Origin: Streptomyces rimosus subsp. rimosus
GTDB taxonomy: Bacteria > Actinomycetota > Actinomycetes > Streptomycetales > Streptomycetaceae
NCBI RefSeq assembly: GCF_000720725.1
Contig: NZ_JOCQ01000018.1
Coordinates: 1-64,000 of the forward strand
DNA: 64,000 nucleotides
Direction: 5' to 3'
Below, in pieces: positions 8,917 to 16,496 of this stretch (positions are counted from its first letter, which is position 1; each line of letters opens with the position of its first letter). The notes beneath the pieces are model-generated. The model saw only the letters and a list, made by a program, of their open reading frames with translations, was not told the DNA's origin and ran no database searches. The position numbers were made by a program, and so were the translations under genes.

Positions 8917-9338
8917 AGCCGCGGGGCCTGGTGGGTCGTCATGTCACCGCCACTTTGGCTGACCTGACTGTGGTCGGTGGCCCTCGCCTTCTGCACGAGG
9001 GTGTGAATGCGGGCCTGCTCGGCCTCGGGAAGAGCCGGAGTGAGCTGCTCGTCCACCAGCCGCCGCAGGTCGCCGACGAGTGCTGGGTCCCGATCGAGCA
9101 GATCTTGCAGGCGCAGGCGCCAGCTGCTGACAAGGGCCTGCTCGCGATCGGTTTCCCCTCGCTCGCGGGCCGTCAGGGCAGTCGACCGTGCCGTGCGAAG
9201 TTCGGTGGCGATGGCCTCGTCCTGCTCGGGACGTACCCGATGCCACAGTGCCACCGTTGCGGCGCGGGCCTGCTGCCAGCCGTCGGTAGCCATCGCTCCC
9301 ACCAGAGCACTCGCGGCTGCCAGCGAAATAGGGTCCAT
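8913..9338 (-). CDS. Small partner protein of the STAND NTPase
   Basis: A 141-aa protein starting MDPISLAAASALVGAMATDGW, with a hydrophobic/Ala-rich N-terminal helix and then a charged, probably coiled helical region (TARERGETDREQALVSSWRL, LRRLVDEQLTPALPEAEQAR). It ends HSQVSQSGGDMTTHQAPRL. That tail resembles the N-terminus of the downstream STAND protein (VNQAGGNLSQYHT). The genes overlap by 4 bp. The start was chosen at the MDPIS Met because the hydrophobic helix begins there. Candidate effector or adaptor that meets the NTPase through the shared short motif; this is inference. Confidence 0.75.
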   Translation of the reverse strand: MDPISLAAASALVGAMATDGWQQARAATVALWHRVRPEQDEAIATELRTARSTALTARERGETDREQALVSSWRLRLQDLLDRDPALVGDLRRLVDEQLTPALPEAEQARIHTLVQKARATDHSQVSQSGGDMTTHQAPRL

Positions 9339-9415
9339 GCCGCACCCCCTGTGGGAAACCTGAGCAGGCAACCAGTCTAAGGCGTGCGCCCGCATACGGT
9401 GCAGGCGCGAGCGGG

Positions 9416-9907
9416 AGCGGTGCAAGAAATGGTGCACCGCCTCGGGTGATCCGCCCTCTGGAACAGGTCGTCGCCGACGCCTTCGCCCAGGCCGAGGCCC
9501 GCCACCCCAGCCATCTTCGGGACTGGATCGTGCTCGTCGACGGCGCCCGCCACCAACTCGACCTGATCCATGCCGAATCCGCCCGCCGCGAGCAGGTCAC
9601 CATCTGCCACCGCTACCTCACCGGCCACCTCGACCAGCTCCACTACGACACCGCTCTCGCGGCCGGCTGGCCGATCGCCACCGGTGCCGTCGGAGGCGCC
9701 TGCCGCCACCTGATCGCCGACCGCCTCGACATCACCGGCGCCCGCTGGGGACCCGACGGCGCCGAAGCCGTCCTCCAGCTCCGCGCGCTGATCGCGAACA
9801 GCGACTTCGAGGGCTACCGGGTCTTCCACTGGGGCTTCCATGCGGCCTGCGAACACCAACGCCTCTGCCCCAGCCTTGACCAGCAGACCTACAGCCTCAC
9901 CGCTTGA
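9416..9907 (+). pseudogene. ISKra4-family transposase remnant, internally deleted
   Basis: The sequence aligns with the second ISKra4-type copy at 20599-21785 of this window: AFAQAEARHPSHLRDW, VLVDGARHQLDLIHAESARR, then directly RYLTGHLDQLHYDTALAAGW, ITGARWGPDGAEAVLQLRAL and a CEHQRLCPSL end. The whole 5' half is missing and about 70 residues are deleted after ESARR, in the same place where the other copy has the DFVHV region. A one-base difference shifts frame near 9446 relative to the flanking WCTAS motif. Non-functional. Confidence 0.85.
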
Positions 9908-9921
9908 TCCTGACCGTCACT

Positions 9922-10671
9922 TCAGAGGATCCACACCCCGGGAGTCGGGCAGCAGGTGCAGATCCTCGCGGTGCAACCGAGGGTCTCACCAATCCGCATG
10001 CCCGTGGCCCGCATCAGGACGATCAGGAACCGGTCGCGAGCAGTCCGGGCGAGGCGGATCAGCAGATCCACCTGCTCGGCGGTGAAGAACTCGATCCCCG
10101 GGTCGTCGCCCCTGAGCTTCAGGGTCCGGGACTGAACCTCACGGAACTGTCCGCCCTCGCCAGCACTTTGGCCTGGCGCCAGGAACCTCAGATGCTTCGG
10201 CCGCGAGAGCGTCACCGCGAGCTCAGCGGCGGTCCAACCGTGCCCGACTCCGAAGCACAAGAACTCCGTCATCGTGCCCAAGACCGCATCCCCGCTGCCC
10301 TCCCGACGGAAGCGCGGACGGGCCGGAGGCCGCTTCCCCCGCGGCGGCAGGGGCTCGCTGATCAGCCAGTCCCGGAACCTAAGGAGGTTCTCGAAGCCCG
10401 GGGAGGACCAGTCGAGCCCTCGCTCATCGCACCACGTCAGGTACAACGCGACGCGGCTGGCGTACACCCGCTGAGTGTTCACCGAGCAGTGCCGACCGCG
10501 AACGCTCTCCAGGTACGTCGTCGCCTCGACGTGCATCCGGTACAACTCGTCGACCACGACCCAGGCCACCACCAGCACGGCACCGGGGAGCGTCACCTTC
10601 TCCGCATGGAACTTCACAGATGGCCCAACGGGCCGAACGTCCCTATGACCTATCGGATAGTCGCAAGGCAC
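9922..10671 (-). pseudogene. Tyrosine recombinase fragment, 3' truncated beside the ISKra4 remnant
   Basis: N-terminal SAM-like core-binding region (VNTQRVYASRVALYLTWCDE, LLRFRDWLISEPLPPRGKR) followed by the start of the catalytic domain, FLIVLMRATGMRIGETLG, which carries the first catalytic Arg. After that the frame shifts: the alternative frame would continue as REDLHLLPDSRG. Homology stops 15 bp from the end of the ISKra4 fragment, so the catalytic HxxR and Tyr are gone. The true start is probably a GTG around MHVEATTY or slightly upstream. An inactivated integrase. Confidence 0.75.
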
Positions 10672-10720
10672 ACGGAAGAGTGAGCACTGAACTCATGTCC
10701 CTCAGAGGCCAAACACACCT

Positions 10721-11335
10721 CTAGATAACGATGCCCCAGCCTTCCCAGTCCAAGATCGTCGGTCCATCGGTGGTGAGGTTGGCGAAGTGCAGATCGCCAT
10801 GGGCGGTGACCCATTCGGTGACCTGCGGGGCGGGCGCGCCGGTGAAGCGGGATACGGCCCGGTCAATCCACTCCTGGCGCACCGCCACCCGGTCCGTGGG
10901 GACAGCGCCAAGCTGTCCCAGGTCCGTAAGGAGCGATGCCCACCAGGAGGCGGGCAGGTCCAGTTCCTGGCGCAGGACCGGGTCGGGTGAGCAGGGTGGG
11001 GAGTCGACGAAGCCGGTCAGCTCCGTGCGGTAGGCGTACGTGCCGTCGCTGTGGTCGTGCAGGCCGTGCAGCTCCGGTCGGCGGACCGCGAGCGGCACAC
11101 TGCGCGCGGCGTCGGCCGTGCCGGTCCAGAACTTCCCGCCGGCCTTGTCCGCCGGGGCGGCCAGCCGCCGCAGCCAGCACGCGCCGCGCTCGGTGTGGTC
11201 GGCGCGGCGGCTGAGGGTCCGGCCATGCCACCCCCACACCAGCGGGCCGTGAGGCGTGGCGCCGAGGGCGGCGGCCTTGTCGTGGACGTCGGCGAGGCGT
11301 TGCGCGTCAGCCGGGTCAGAGGGCGGCGAGTACAT
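10721..11335 (-). pseudogene. Aminoglycoside-phosphotransferase-like gene, 3' truncated
   Basis: A kinase-fold small-molecule phosphotransferase. It has the Brenner motif HGDLHFANLTTDGPTILDWE (catalytic Asp and metal-binding Asn, then the DFG-like Asp) but stops six residues later, whereas family members continue for 60 or more residues. The N-terminus starts MYSPPSDPADAQRLADVH; an upstream in-frame Met at 11380 is possible. The N-lobe lacks a recognisable Lys motif. The downstream side borders integrase and IS debris, suggesting the 3' end was lost by insertion or deletion. Substrate not predictable. Confidence 0.7.
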
Positions 11336-11481
11336 CCGGGATGCTCCGCAGGCTCGTGGGCGTGGCTCGGCGGAGACCATGCTGGAGCCCGTCCGTACGC
11401 CGGCCCAGGGCCTATCGCGAAGTGGTGACGGCAGCTGTCAGCTCGCGGACTCCGGTCGCGCGGGGGCGGCGCTGGGCCATG

Positions 11482-11951
11482 TCAGTGGCCGCCGGTCAGC
11501 GACACCCGCAGCGGAATGCCTCCGCCGTCGGTCAGCACATGGTGCTTGGAGCCCGGCCGCCTCCGGTCAACCGGACTCGGGCCGACTTTTGGGCGGCTTC
11601 GCCCCCGCTTGGCCTGCACGTGCGAGGCGTCGACGGTGGCGCGGGAGAAGTCCAGCCGGTCCGCCGCCCGCAGTTGGTCCAGGAGCACCTGCTGCAGGTC
11701 CTCCCAGACGCCTACCTGCTGCCACTCGGCAAGGCGACGCCAGCAGGTGGGCCCGGATCCGAAGCCCAACTCCTGTGGCAAGAACTCTCACTGGATGCCG
11801 TGTAGAGCACGAACAAGATGCCTTGCAGCGTCTTGCGGTCATCGATCCGCCTCCGGCCCGGGTACCGGTAGCGTCGTTCACATCGGGGCAGCAGCGGCTC
11901 GATCACCGCCCATAGTTCATCACCGACTTCCCACGGCTTCCGCCGAGCCAT
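11482..11951 (-). pseudogene. IS5-family transposase, frameshifted and 3' truncated
   Basis: Starts MARRKPWEVGDELWAVIEPL, then RYPGRRRIDDRKTLQGILFVLYT, the usual IS5/IS112-type N-terminus. The frame then shifts and continues PQELGFGSGPTCWRRLAEWQ, VDASHVQAKRG (first DDE Asp in the VDASHV motif) and RRRPGSKHHVLTDGGGIPL. It ends at SLTGGH; the second Asp and Glu of the DDE triad are missing. Programmed frameshifting occurs in some IS5 members, but the truncation alone makes this copy dead. It is inserted in the integrase remnant on its right. Confidence 0.85.
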
Positions 11952-11994
11952 CCTCACCCCCAAGGAACGACATCACCGTTCCCTCCACCGTGCC

Positions 11995-12611
11995 ACACGA
12001 AGATCATCCTGCAAGAACTCACAAGAAACCGTTCATGACCATGGCGGAGACGGGCGGGGGCCGGTCGTCGGCCACGGTCTGCTGGCTGACCAGGAGGTAG
12101 AGGGTGGCCATCAGAGGCCACCGCTGGTGATGGTCGCGGACCCAGCCGTTTGCGAGGGCGTGGGTGGGTTCGTCGAGGTAGACGGTGTGCCGCAGTTCCT
12201 GCCGGGCCGTCGGGCGGGAGAGGTCGAGGTCGGCCGGGGGCAGGTGGCGGGTCTCGCGGCGGCCGAGGCCGTGGACACCGACGAGGGCGACAACGAACTT
12301 GGCCATCGGGGTGCCGGCGCGATCGTCCAAGCCGTGGAGCCAGGCGGTGGGGATCGGCACGGGCAAACGCACGACCGTGGACAGTGAGACGTCTCGGGTG
12401 GGGCACGGAAAGACCAGTCGTTCCTGCTTGAGTGCCCGGAAGAGGCTGCACAGTGCGCTGAGGAGTTCCCGGCCCGACGGACCGGGGCGCTGGGCGAGGG
12501 AATCCGGACATGGTTTTTGGCGATCTCGCACAGGCTGGTGACGCGGGCGGCCCAGCCGGTCAGGACCGCGTGGAGGTAGTCGAAGTACTCGCGGGTCGCC
12601 TCGAACGTCAT
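11995..12611 (-). pseudogene. Integrase remnant interrupted by the IS5-type element
   Basis: Two frames together give an integrase-like protein: MTFEATREYFDYLHAVLTGW in one, then ALCSLFRALKQERLVF, VPIPTAWLHGLDDRAGTPMA, KFVVALVGVHGLGRRETRHL and YLLVSQQTVADDRPPPVSAM in another. The VALVGVHGLGRRETRHL stretch corresponds to the first catalytic-domain motif of tyrosine recombinases. The coding sequence runs out exactly where the IS5-type relic begins, so the catalytic C-terminus is absent. Confidence 0.62.
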
Positions 12612-12703
12612 CGCGGGGTGCTCACGGCGGCCTGGGCCGCGCAGGACCAGGACCCAACGACAACGAGGTCGGCCAGGGCTGCACCCTGCGCGTCAACACC
12701 GCC

Positions 12704-13328
12704 AAAGTGCAGGTCAATGGCCGACCATGCGCTCGCGGCGGGCACGCTGGTGAATTGAGCAACAGCCCTCTGCTGCCTCCGGATTCGGTAAACGCTGCCT
12801 GCATGACGACTGTGGCAGACACGGCTGAAATCCCGTCCCATCCTCGGTAGCAGGACTCAACCGGCCTTTCGTGCTATGGGAAGGGCTCAGGGGCTCTGCG
12901 TATGGCCGAGTACCCTCACCGTCCGACGACACCAGGGTAGTGCCGCCGGTGACGCGATATGGCCCATCGCATGTCTCCGCCTCGCTGGTCACCGAGTAGA
13001 GCTAAGAAGGTGCCTGACACACGCGCCCAGGGCGGGCACTGCTTAGCAGGCTGGTCAATGCACGCAATGTCAATTCGGTCCGCGCATGGGTCTGCCCCGG
13101 AGCCCCGGCTGGTCGGCGGCTATGCCGACAAAACTGCTCCGGAACGGACTATTACGTGGAGCGCTTGTCCGCCCGCGGCGGCGCTGCGAAGCTCCCTCGC
13201 ACGCTCTGCGGCGGCCGGGGCATGGGAAAGGCCCCGGCCGGACTGCTCTCACGCTTCCGCCCGTCGACAACGCATCAGGAGAAAACCGCATGTTGCGATC
13301 GAAACCGCGGTCCTTGCTGATCGGCTTG
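12704..13328 (+). repeat. Conserved leader block, copy B (inverted relative to copy A)
   Basis: Colinear with 4862-5478 read on the other strand, including the first codons of the gene at 13290 (the ATG followed by CGA, AAA, CGGTCC at the same places as at 4900). The two copies point away from each other and enclose about 7.2 kb that includes the first STAND locus and the IS/integrase debris. Copies differ at roughly a quarter to a third of positions, so the duplication is not recent. Confidence 0.75.
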
Positions 13329-13634
13329 GCAGCCGCCGCCGCCATGCTGGGCACTACCCAGGCAACGGCCACGGCGTCTGAAGCCCCGGCTTCGAAGGAC
13401 GCGTCAGCCGCCTACTGGTCCTGTACGGTTCCCCGCGGCTACACCTACAACCACGTAATGAACACCACGACCTGCTCCACGAGCGGTATCAGCCTGCTCT
13501 ATCACGTGATGAAACCAAAGACGGGCCTGTGGGCCTGCACCGTTCCGCGGGGTTTCACCTACACCGCAAGCCATCCCACCACCGCCTGCTCCACCCGGGA
13601 GCTCAGCACCTTGTATCTCCTCCGGAAAACCTAA
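13290..13634 (+). CDS. Small secreted protein with two tandem Cys-containing repeats
   Basis: A 114-aa exported protein. Signal peptide MLRSKPRSLLIGLAAAAAML with cleavage near TATASEA. The mature part is two copies of a ~34-residue unit: WSCTVPRGYTYN...TCSTSGISLLY and WACTVPRGFTYT...ACSTRELSTLY, each with two Cys, a CTVPRG(Y/F)TY start and a CST..(S)LY end. AGGAG lies 8 bases before the ATG. Each unit probably forms one disulfide. It is preceded by the conserved long leader also found upstream of 4257-4816. I do not recognise the domain; a secreted binding or inhibitory peptide is possible. Confidence 0.75.
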   Translation: MLRSKPRSLLIGLAAAAAMLGTTQATATASEAPASKDASAAYWSCTVPRGYTYNHVMNTTTCSTSGISLLYHVMKPKTGLWACTVPRGFTYTASHPTTACSTRELSTLYLLRKT

Positions 13635-13787
13635 CGCCGACCAGGCCCTGATACAGCGCGATGCACTTCCTTTGTCATCGCAATTGGACAGTGGAGCGAT
13701 CGAATATCTCCCCGGGGCTTCGGAATTCCGGGGAGGCTCATCTGGGGCAAGAAAGGCCCTAGTTATAGCAGCGAAAGGGAGAAACTC

Positions 13788-14714
13788 ATGCTTCGCATCA
13801 CAGCCGACATGTTCTCCGGCCGTCCCGATCCGATCTCCGACATCACCGAGGAGAACGAAGTACGGGTGCTGCTCCGTGAGGTGGAAAGCAACCGGAACCT
13901 GTTCCTCAGTAAGGCACCGGCCGAGGCCGGGCTCGGGGTCCGGGGGTTCCGGATCGAACCGCTCAACGACGAGTTCGAACGTGACCTCGGCGTCGACTCG
14001 ACGCTATATCTTCCAGTCGGCGCGCAGGCACGCGGCAGCCGGGCAGCCGAAATCGGCGAGCGGCTCGTCACCCTGATGGAGCGGGGGGCCCCGTTCAGCT
14101 CCGGTGCAGCGGCACAGCCGCTGGACGCCTCACTGCGCGAGTTCCTGATCGCACAGTTGTCGGCCCCGTCCCAGCTTTCGGTCACCGACCGGCCCGCTAC
14201 GGCGGAAGTCGATGCGGAAGCGGAACAGCATTCGGAAGAGGCCACCGCAGCAGCTGCCTGCATCATTGAACTCGGAAAATTCAACCCGGGATTCTGGAAC
14301 AACGACTCAACCGTCCGGAGCAGGAACAACTGCTACAACTACGCCAGCAACTGGCGGACGGATACGTTCGCCCAGCCGGGCCTTGGTTGCGGCAGCGTGT
14401 ACAAGGCCTTCACACGGGCCGAACTGACGCGTGCGTCGCTGTGCGACGGGATGCACCACCGGTACAACTGCTTCCCGGACTCCGAGAAACCACGGCCCTT
14501 GGTAGCGCTGGTCATCGCCCCCGGCATCGACTTCCACTGGTACCGCAAGCAAGTGGAGGGATTCTGGGGTCACAAGCCCGGAAGCTACCCCGCCCGCAAC
14601 ACGGACAACAGTGGAAACGTCATCAACGATCCAGAGAAAGCGAACCGTGGCCCGTACACAGAATTTTGCGGGTACTTCTACGGGTGCATCTCACAAGCAC
14701 GGAGGATAAGGTAG
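13788..14714 (+). CDS. SGRxxP-domain protein with a putative Cys-His peptidase-like C-terminal domain
   Basis: A 308-aa protein without signal peptide. Residues 1-115 (ADMFSGRPDP near 6-15, then GVRGFRIEPLN) match the N-terminus of the next gene. A linker (130-160) leads to a C-terminal domain with NNCYNYASNWRTD (Cys182), DFHWYRKQVEGFWGHKPGSY (His250) and ARNTDNSGNVINDP (Asp273), ending FCGYFYGC. The Cys, His and Asp/Asn in this order suggest a papain-like amidohydrolase, but I have not identified a family. Good ribosome site AAGGGAG 7 bases before ATG. It lies 75 bp upstream of the small SGRxxP paralogue. Confidence 0.75.
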   Translation: MLRITADMFSGRPDPISDITEENEVRVLLREVESNRNLFLSKAPAEAGLGVRGFRIEPLNDEFERDLGVDSTLYLPVGAQARGSRAAEIGERLVTLMERGAPFSSGAAAQPLDASLREFLIAQLSAPSQLSVTDRPATAEVDAEAEQHSEEATAAAACIIELGKFNPGFWNNDSTVRSRNNCYNYASNWRTDTFAQPGLGCGSVYKAFTRAELTRASLCDGMHHRYNCFPDSEKPRPLVALVIAPGIDFHWYRKQVEGFWGHKPGSYPARNTDNSGNVINDPEKANRGPYTEFCGYFYGCISQARRIR

Positions 14715-14789
14715 CAGGCACGGCGCCTACCCGGGCCGGGACAGCTCCTTCTGTGGCCGAGGCGGAACCGCCAGCAGGGAATGACCGGT

Positions 14790-15140
14790 ATGGACGTCGA
14801 GATCGATCTCTATAGCGGGCGGCGGAATCCGGTATTCGGCCTTGCGCCAGAAGTCGGGGAAGAGTTGATGCGCCGGATCGCCGCTCTGCCGCCAGCCCCT
14901 CAACGGGCAGCTCCGCTTCAGGGGCTCGGTTATAGGGGAATGCGGATCACCGGTGATCCGGCGGTCAGCATCGTGGAGATCGTGGTGTCCGGTGGAGTGG
15001 TCATCGTCCGTGACCGCAATGGCGCGGAGCGAGTGCTCCAGGATACGGGGCGCGCGCTGGAGCGCTCGCTTGTCGGCCTCGCCACTGCCACTCTGGATCC
15101 AGCCGAGATGTCGGTGCTGCGCCAGGAGTTGAGAGAGTGA
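14790..15140 (+). CDS. Stand-alone SGRxxP-domain protein
   Basis: A 116-aa soluble protein beginning MDVEIDLYSGRRNPVFGLAP and continuing LGYRGMRITGDPAVSIVEIV. The layout matches the first ~110 residues of the gene just upstream. The Met at 14790 is preferred over that at 14781 because AGGGA at 14776-14780 then has a 9-base spacing. The pair may be enzyme plus regulator or immunity protein, or two members of a family that share only a binding domain. Function unknown. Confidence 0.7.
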   Translation: MDVEIDLYSGRRNPVFGLAPEVGEELMRRIAALPPAPQRAAPLQGLGYRGMRITGDPAVSIVEIVVSGGVVIVRDRNGAERVLQDTGRALERSLVGLATATLDPAEMSVLRQELRE

Positions 15141-15423
15141 CCGGCACAGCGGAATCCGGGTGGCCGCGGCGCAAGCCAGGCACCTCTGCCGTACATCCTC
15201 CCGAAGCAACGCCCTGGCGATCAATTACTGTCAGTTGAGCCCGTCCGGGCCTTGGCGGCGCCCTGAGGCAAGTTAACCCTAAGCGCCCCAAGGGCCCGCA
15301 GAGGCACACAGCGGTTCTGGCAGGCCAGCGGGCCGGTCGCCCGCACCCTCTCATGGCCCGTCGGCGGTTACAGCGTCCAGTGATCCATCGTGACGCACAG
15401 GCGCCTCGCGGTGACGCCTACCG

Positions 15424-15594
15424 TCACGACCGTTCGGAAGCGTCATGCCCCGCCATCATCGCGAGCCTCGTCATCGCGTCCGCCCACGAAGGGTTCACCT
15501 TCCGGATGGCCGCGCACGTCCAGTCCATCGCCGCCGGGACGGTACAGAGCCGGCAGCACTCGGGGTCGTGGTCGCATCCCTGGTTGGCGCTCAT
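15424..15594 (-). CDS. Small Cys-rich hypothetical protein
   Basis: A 56-aa protein starting MSANQGCDHDPECCRLCTV, followed by an amphipathic region (MDWTCAAIRKVNPSWADAMT). Third codon positions are almost all G or C, supporting coding. Four Cys and a His within 15 residues could bind a metal. GGAGG lies very close to the ATG (one base), which is unusual; the frame is open upstream to 15759 but loses codon bias there. No family recognised. Confidence 0.5.
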   Translation of the reverse strand: MSANQGCDHDPECCRLCTVPAAMDWTCAAIRKVNPSWADAMTRLAMMAGHDASERS

Positions 15595-15839
15595 GCCTCC
15601 AACCTGGCACCTGGACACGTCGCTTGAAGCGCCCCACGCGGAAGCAACTCGAGCAAAGACGGGGGCGGAAACGGTCGTCTGCGCCTCCCCGCTCCTTGGG
15701 TGGCTGATCCAATCGGTGACTAGCGGAAACGCGATCACGAACCAATCAGCTTCACGCATGCCATACGCCTCCCCTTTCCGCCTCCTGGGATGATCATCCC
15801 TGCCGAGCCGTCACGGTCCGGCCCAGTCGAGAGGACGCC

Positions 15840-16430
15840 ATGTCCGACAGTGACCGCGAGCCGACAACCGCCGCCTCCGGGCAGCCGCAGCACCTGGCCG
15901 CCACTGTCGCGGCCCACCCGATGCTGAACAGTGTCGGTGCCCTGGCGCGCCTGCTCGCCCAGCTCCCGCCGGAGATGTCCCTTTGGCTCGACGAGCACGC
16001 CCGCGAGGACCCGAACGAACGCCTGCGGCAGCAGTTCCTCACCATCACCCCGCGCATCGTCAAGGTTGCCTCGTCCGTCGGAATCGAAGATGAGCCCATG
16101 CAGCCCGGTCTGGAACTCGGGACGGTGTCCATCCCCTTCGATAGCGACCCCGGCGCCCGGGCAGCCATGGCTGCCCGCCGGGACCTGTCGCCCGAGACCA
16201 CCTCCGCCCGCGCCGAGGAGCGCATGGAGCAGGGCGACGTCCCCGGCGCGCTCGGGGACGCTGCCTTGGTCCTCCAGGAGGTTGCGGCACTGCTCTTGGG
16301 CGCCACGGAGTGGCTGGACAGGAGTTCCCCCGGCGCGGAGTCCCTGAGCATCGAGGCATGGAGGATCCGTCAGACTGCCAAGAGGGTGGCCCGGATAGCG
16401 AAGGTCATCAAGGAAGAGGACGGTGGCTGA
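15840..16430 (+). CDS. Hypothetical 196-aa protein
   Basis: Soluble helical protein. The N-terminal half has HPMLNSVGALARLLAQLPPE followed by LWLDEHAREDPNERLRQQFL; the C-terminal half (ALGDAALVLQEVAALLLGAT to AKRVARIAKVIKEEDGG) is probably a helical bundle. Ribosome site GAGAGGA precedes the ATG. It converges on the large STAND gene with a 66-bp gap. Codon bias is normal. I do not recognise a function. Confidence 0.75.
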   Translation: MSDSDREPTTAASGQPQHLAATVAAHPMLNSVGALARLLAQLPPEMSLWLDEHAREDPNERLRQQFLTITPRIVKVASSVGIEDEPMQPGLELGTVSIPFDSDPGARAAMAARRDLSPETTSARAEERMEQGDVPGALGDAALVLQEVAALLLGATEWLDRSSPGAESLSIEAWRIRQTAKRVARIAKVIKEEDGG

Positions 16431-16496
16431 CCGCCTGTACCTGCGGCACTCCATGGACAAGCAATCCAACCTCCGCCAGAAACACAACCTCGCTCC

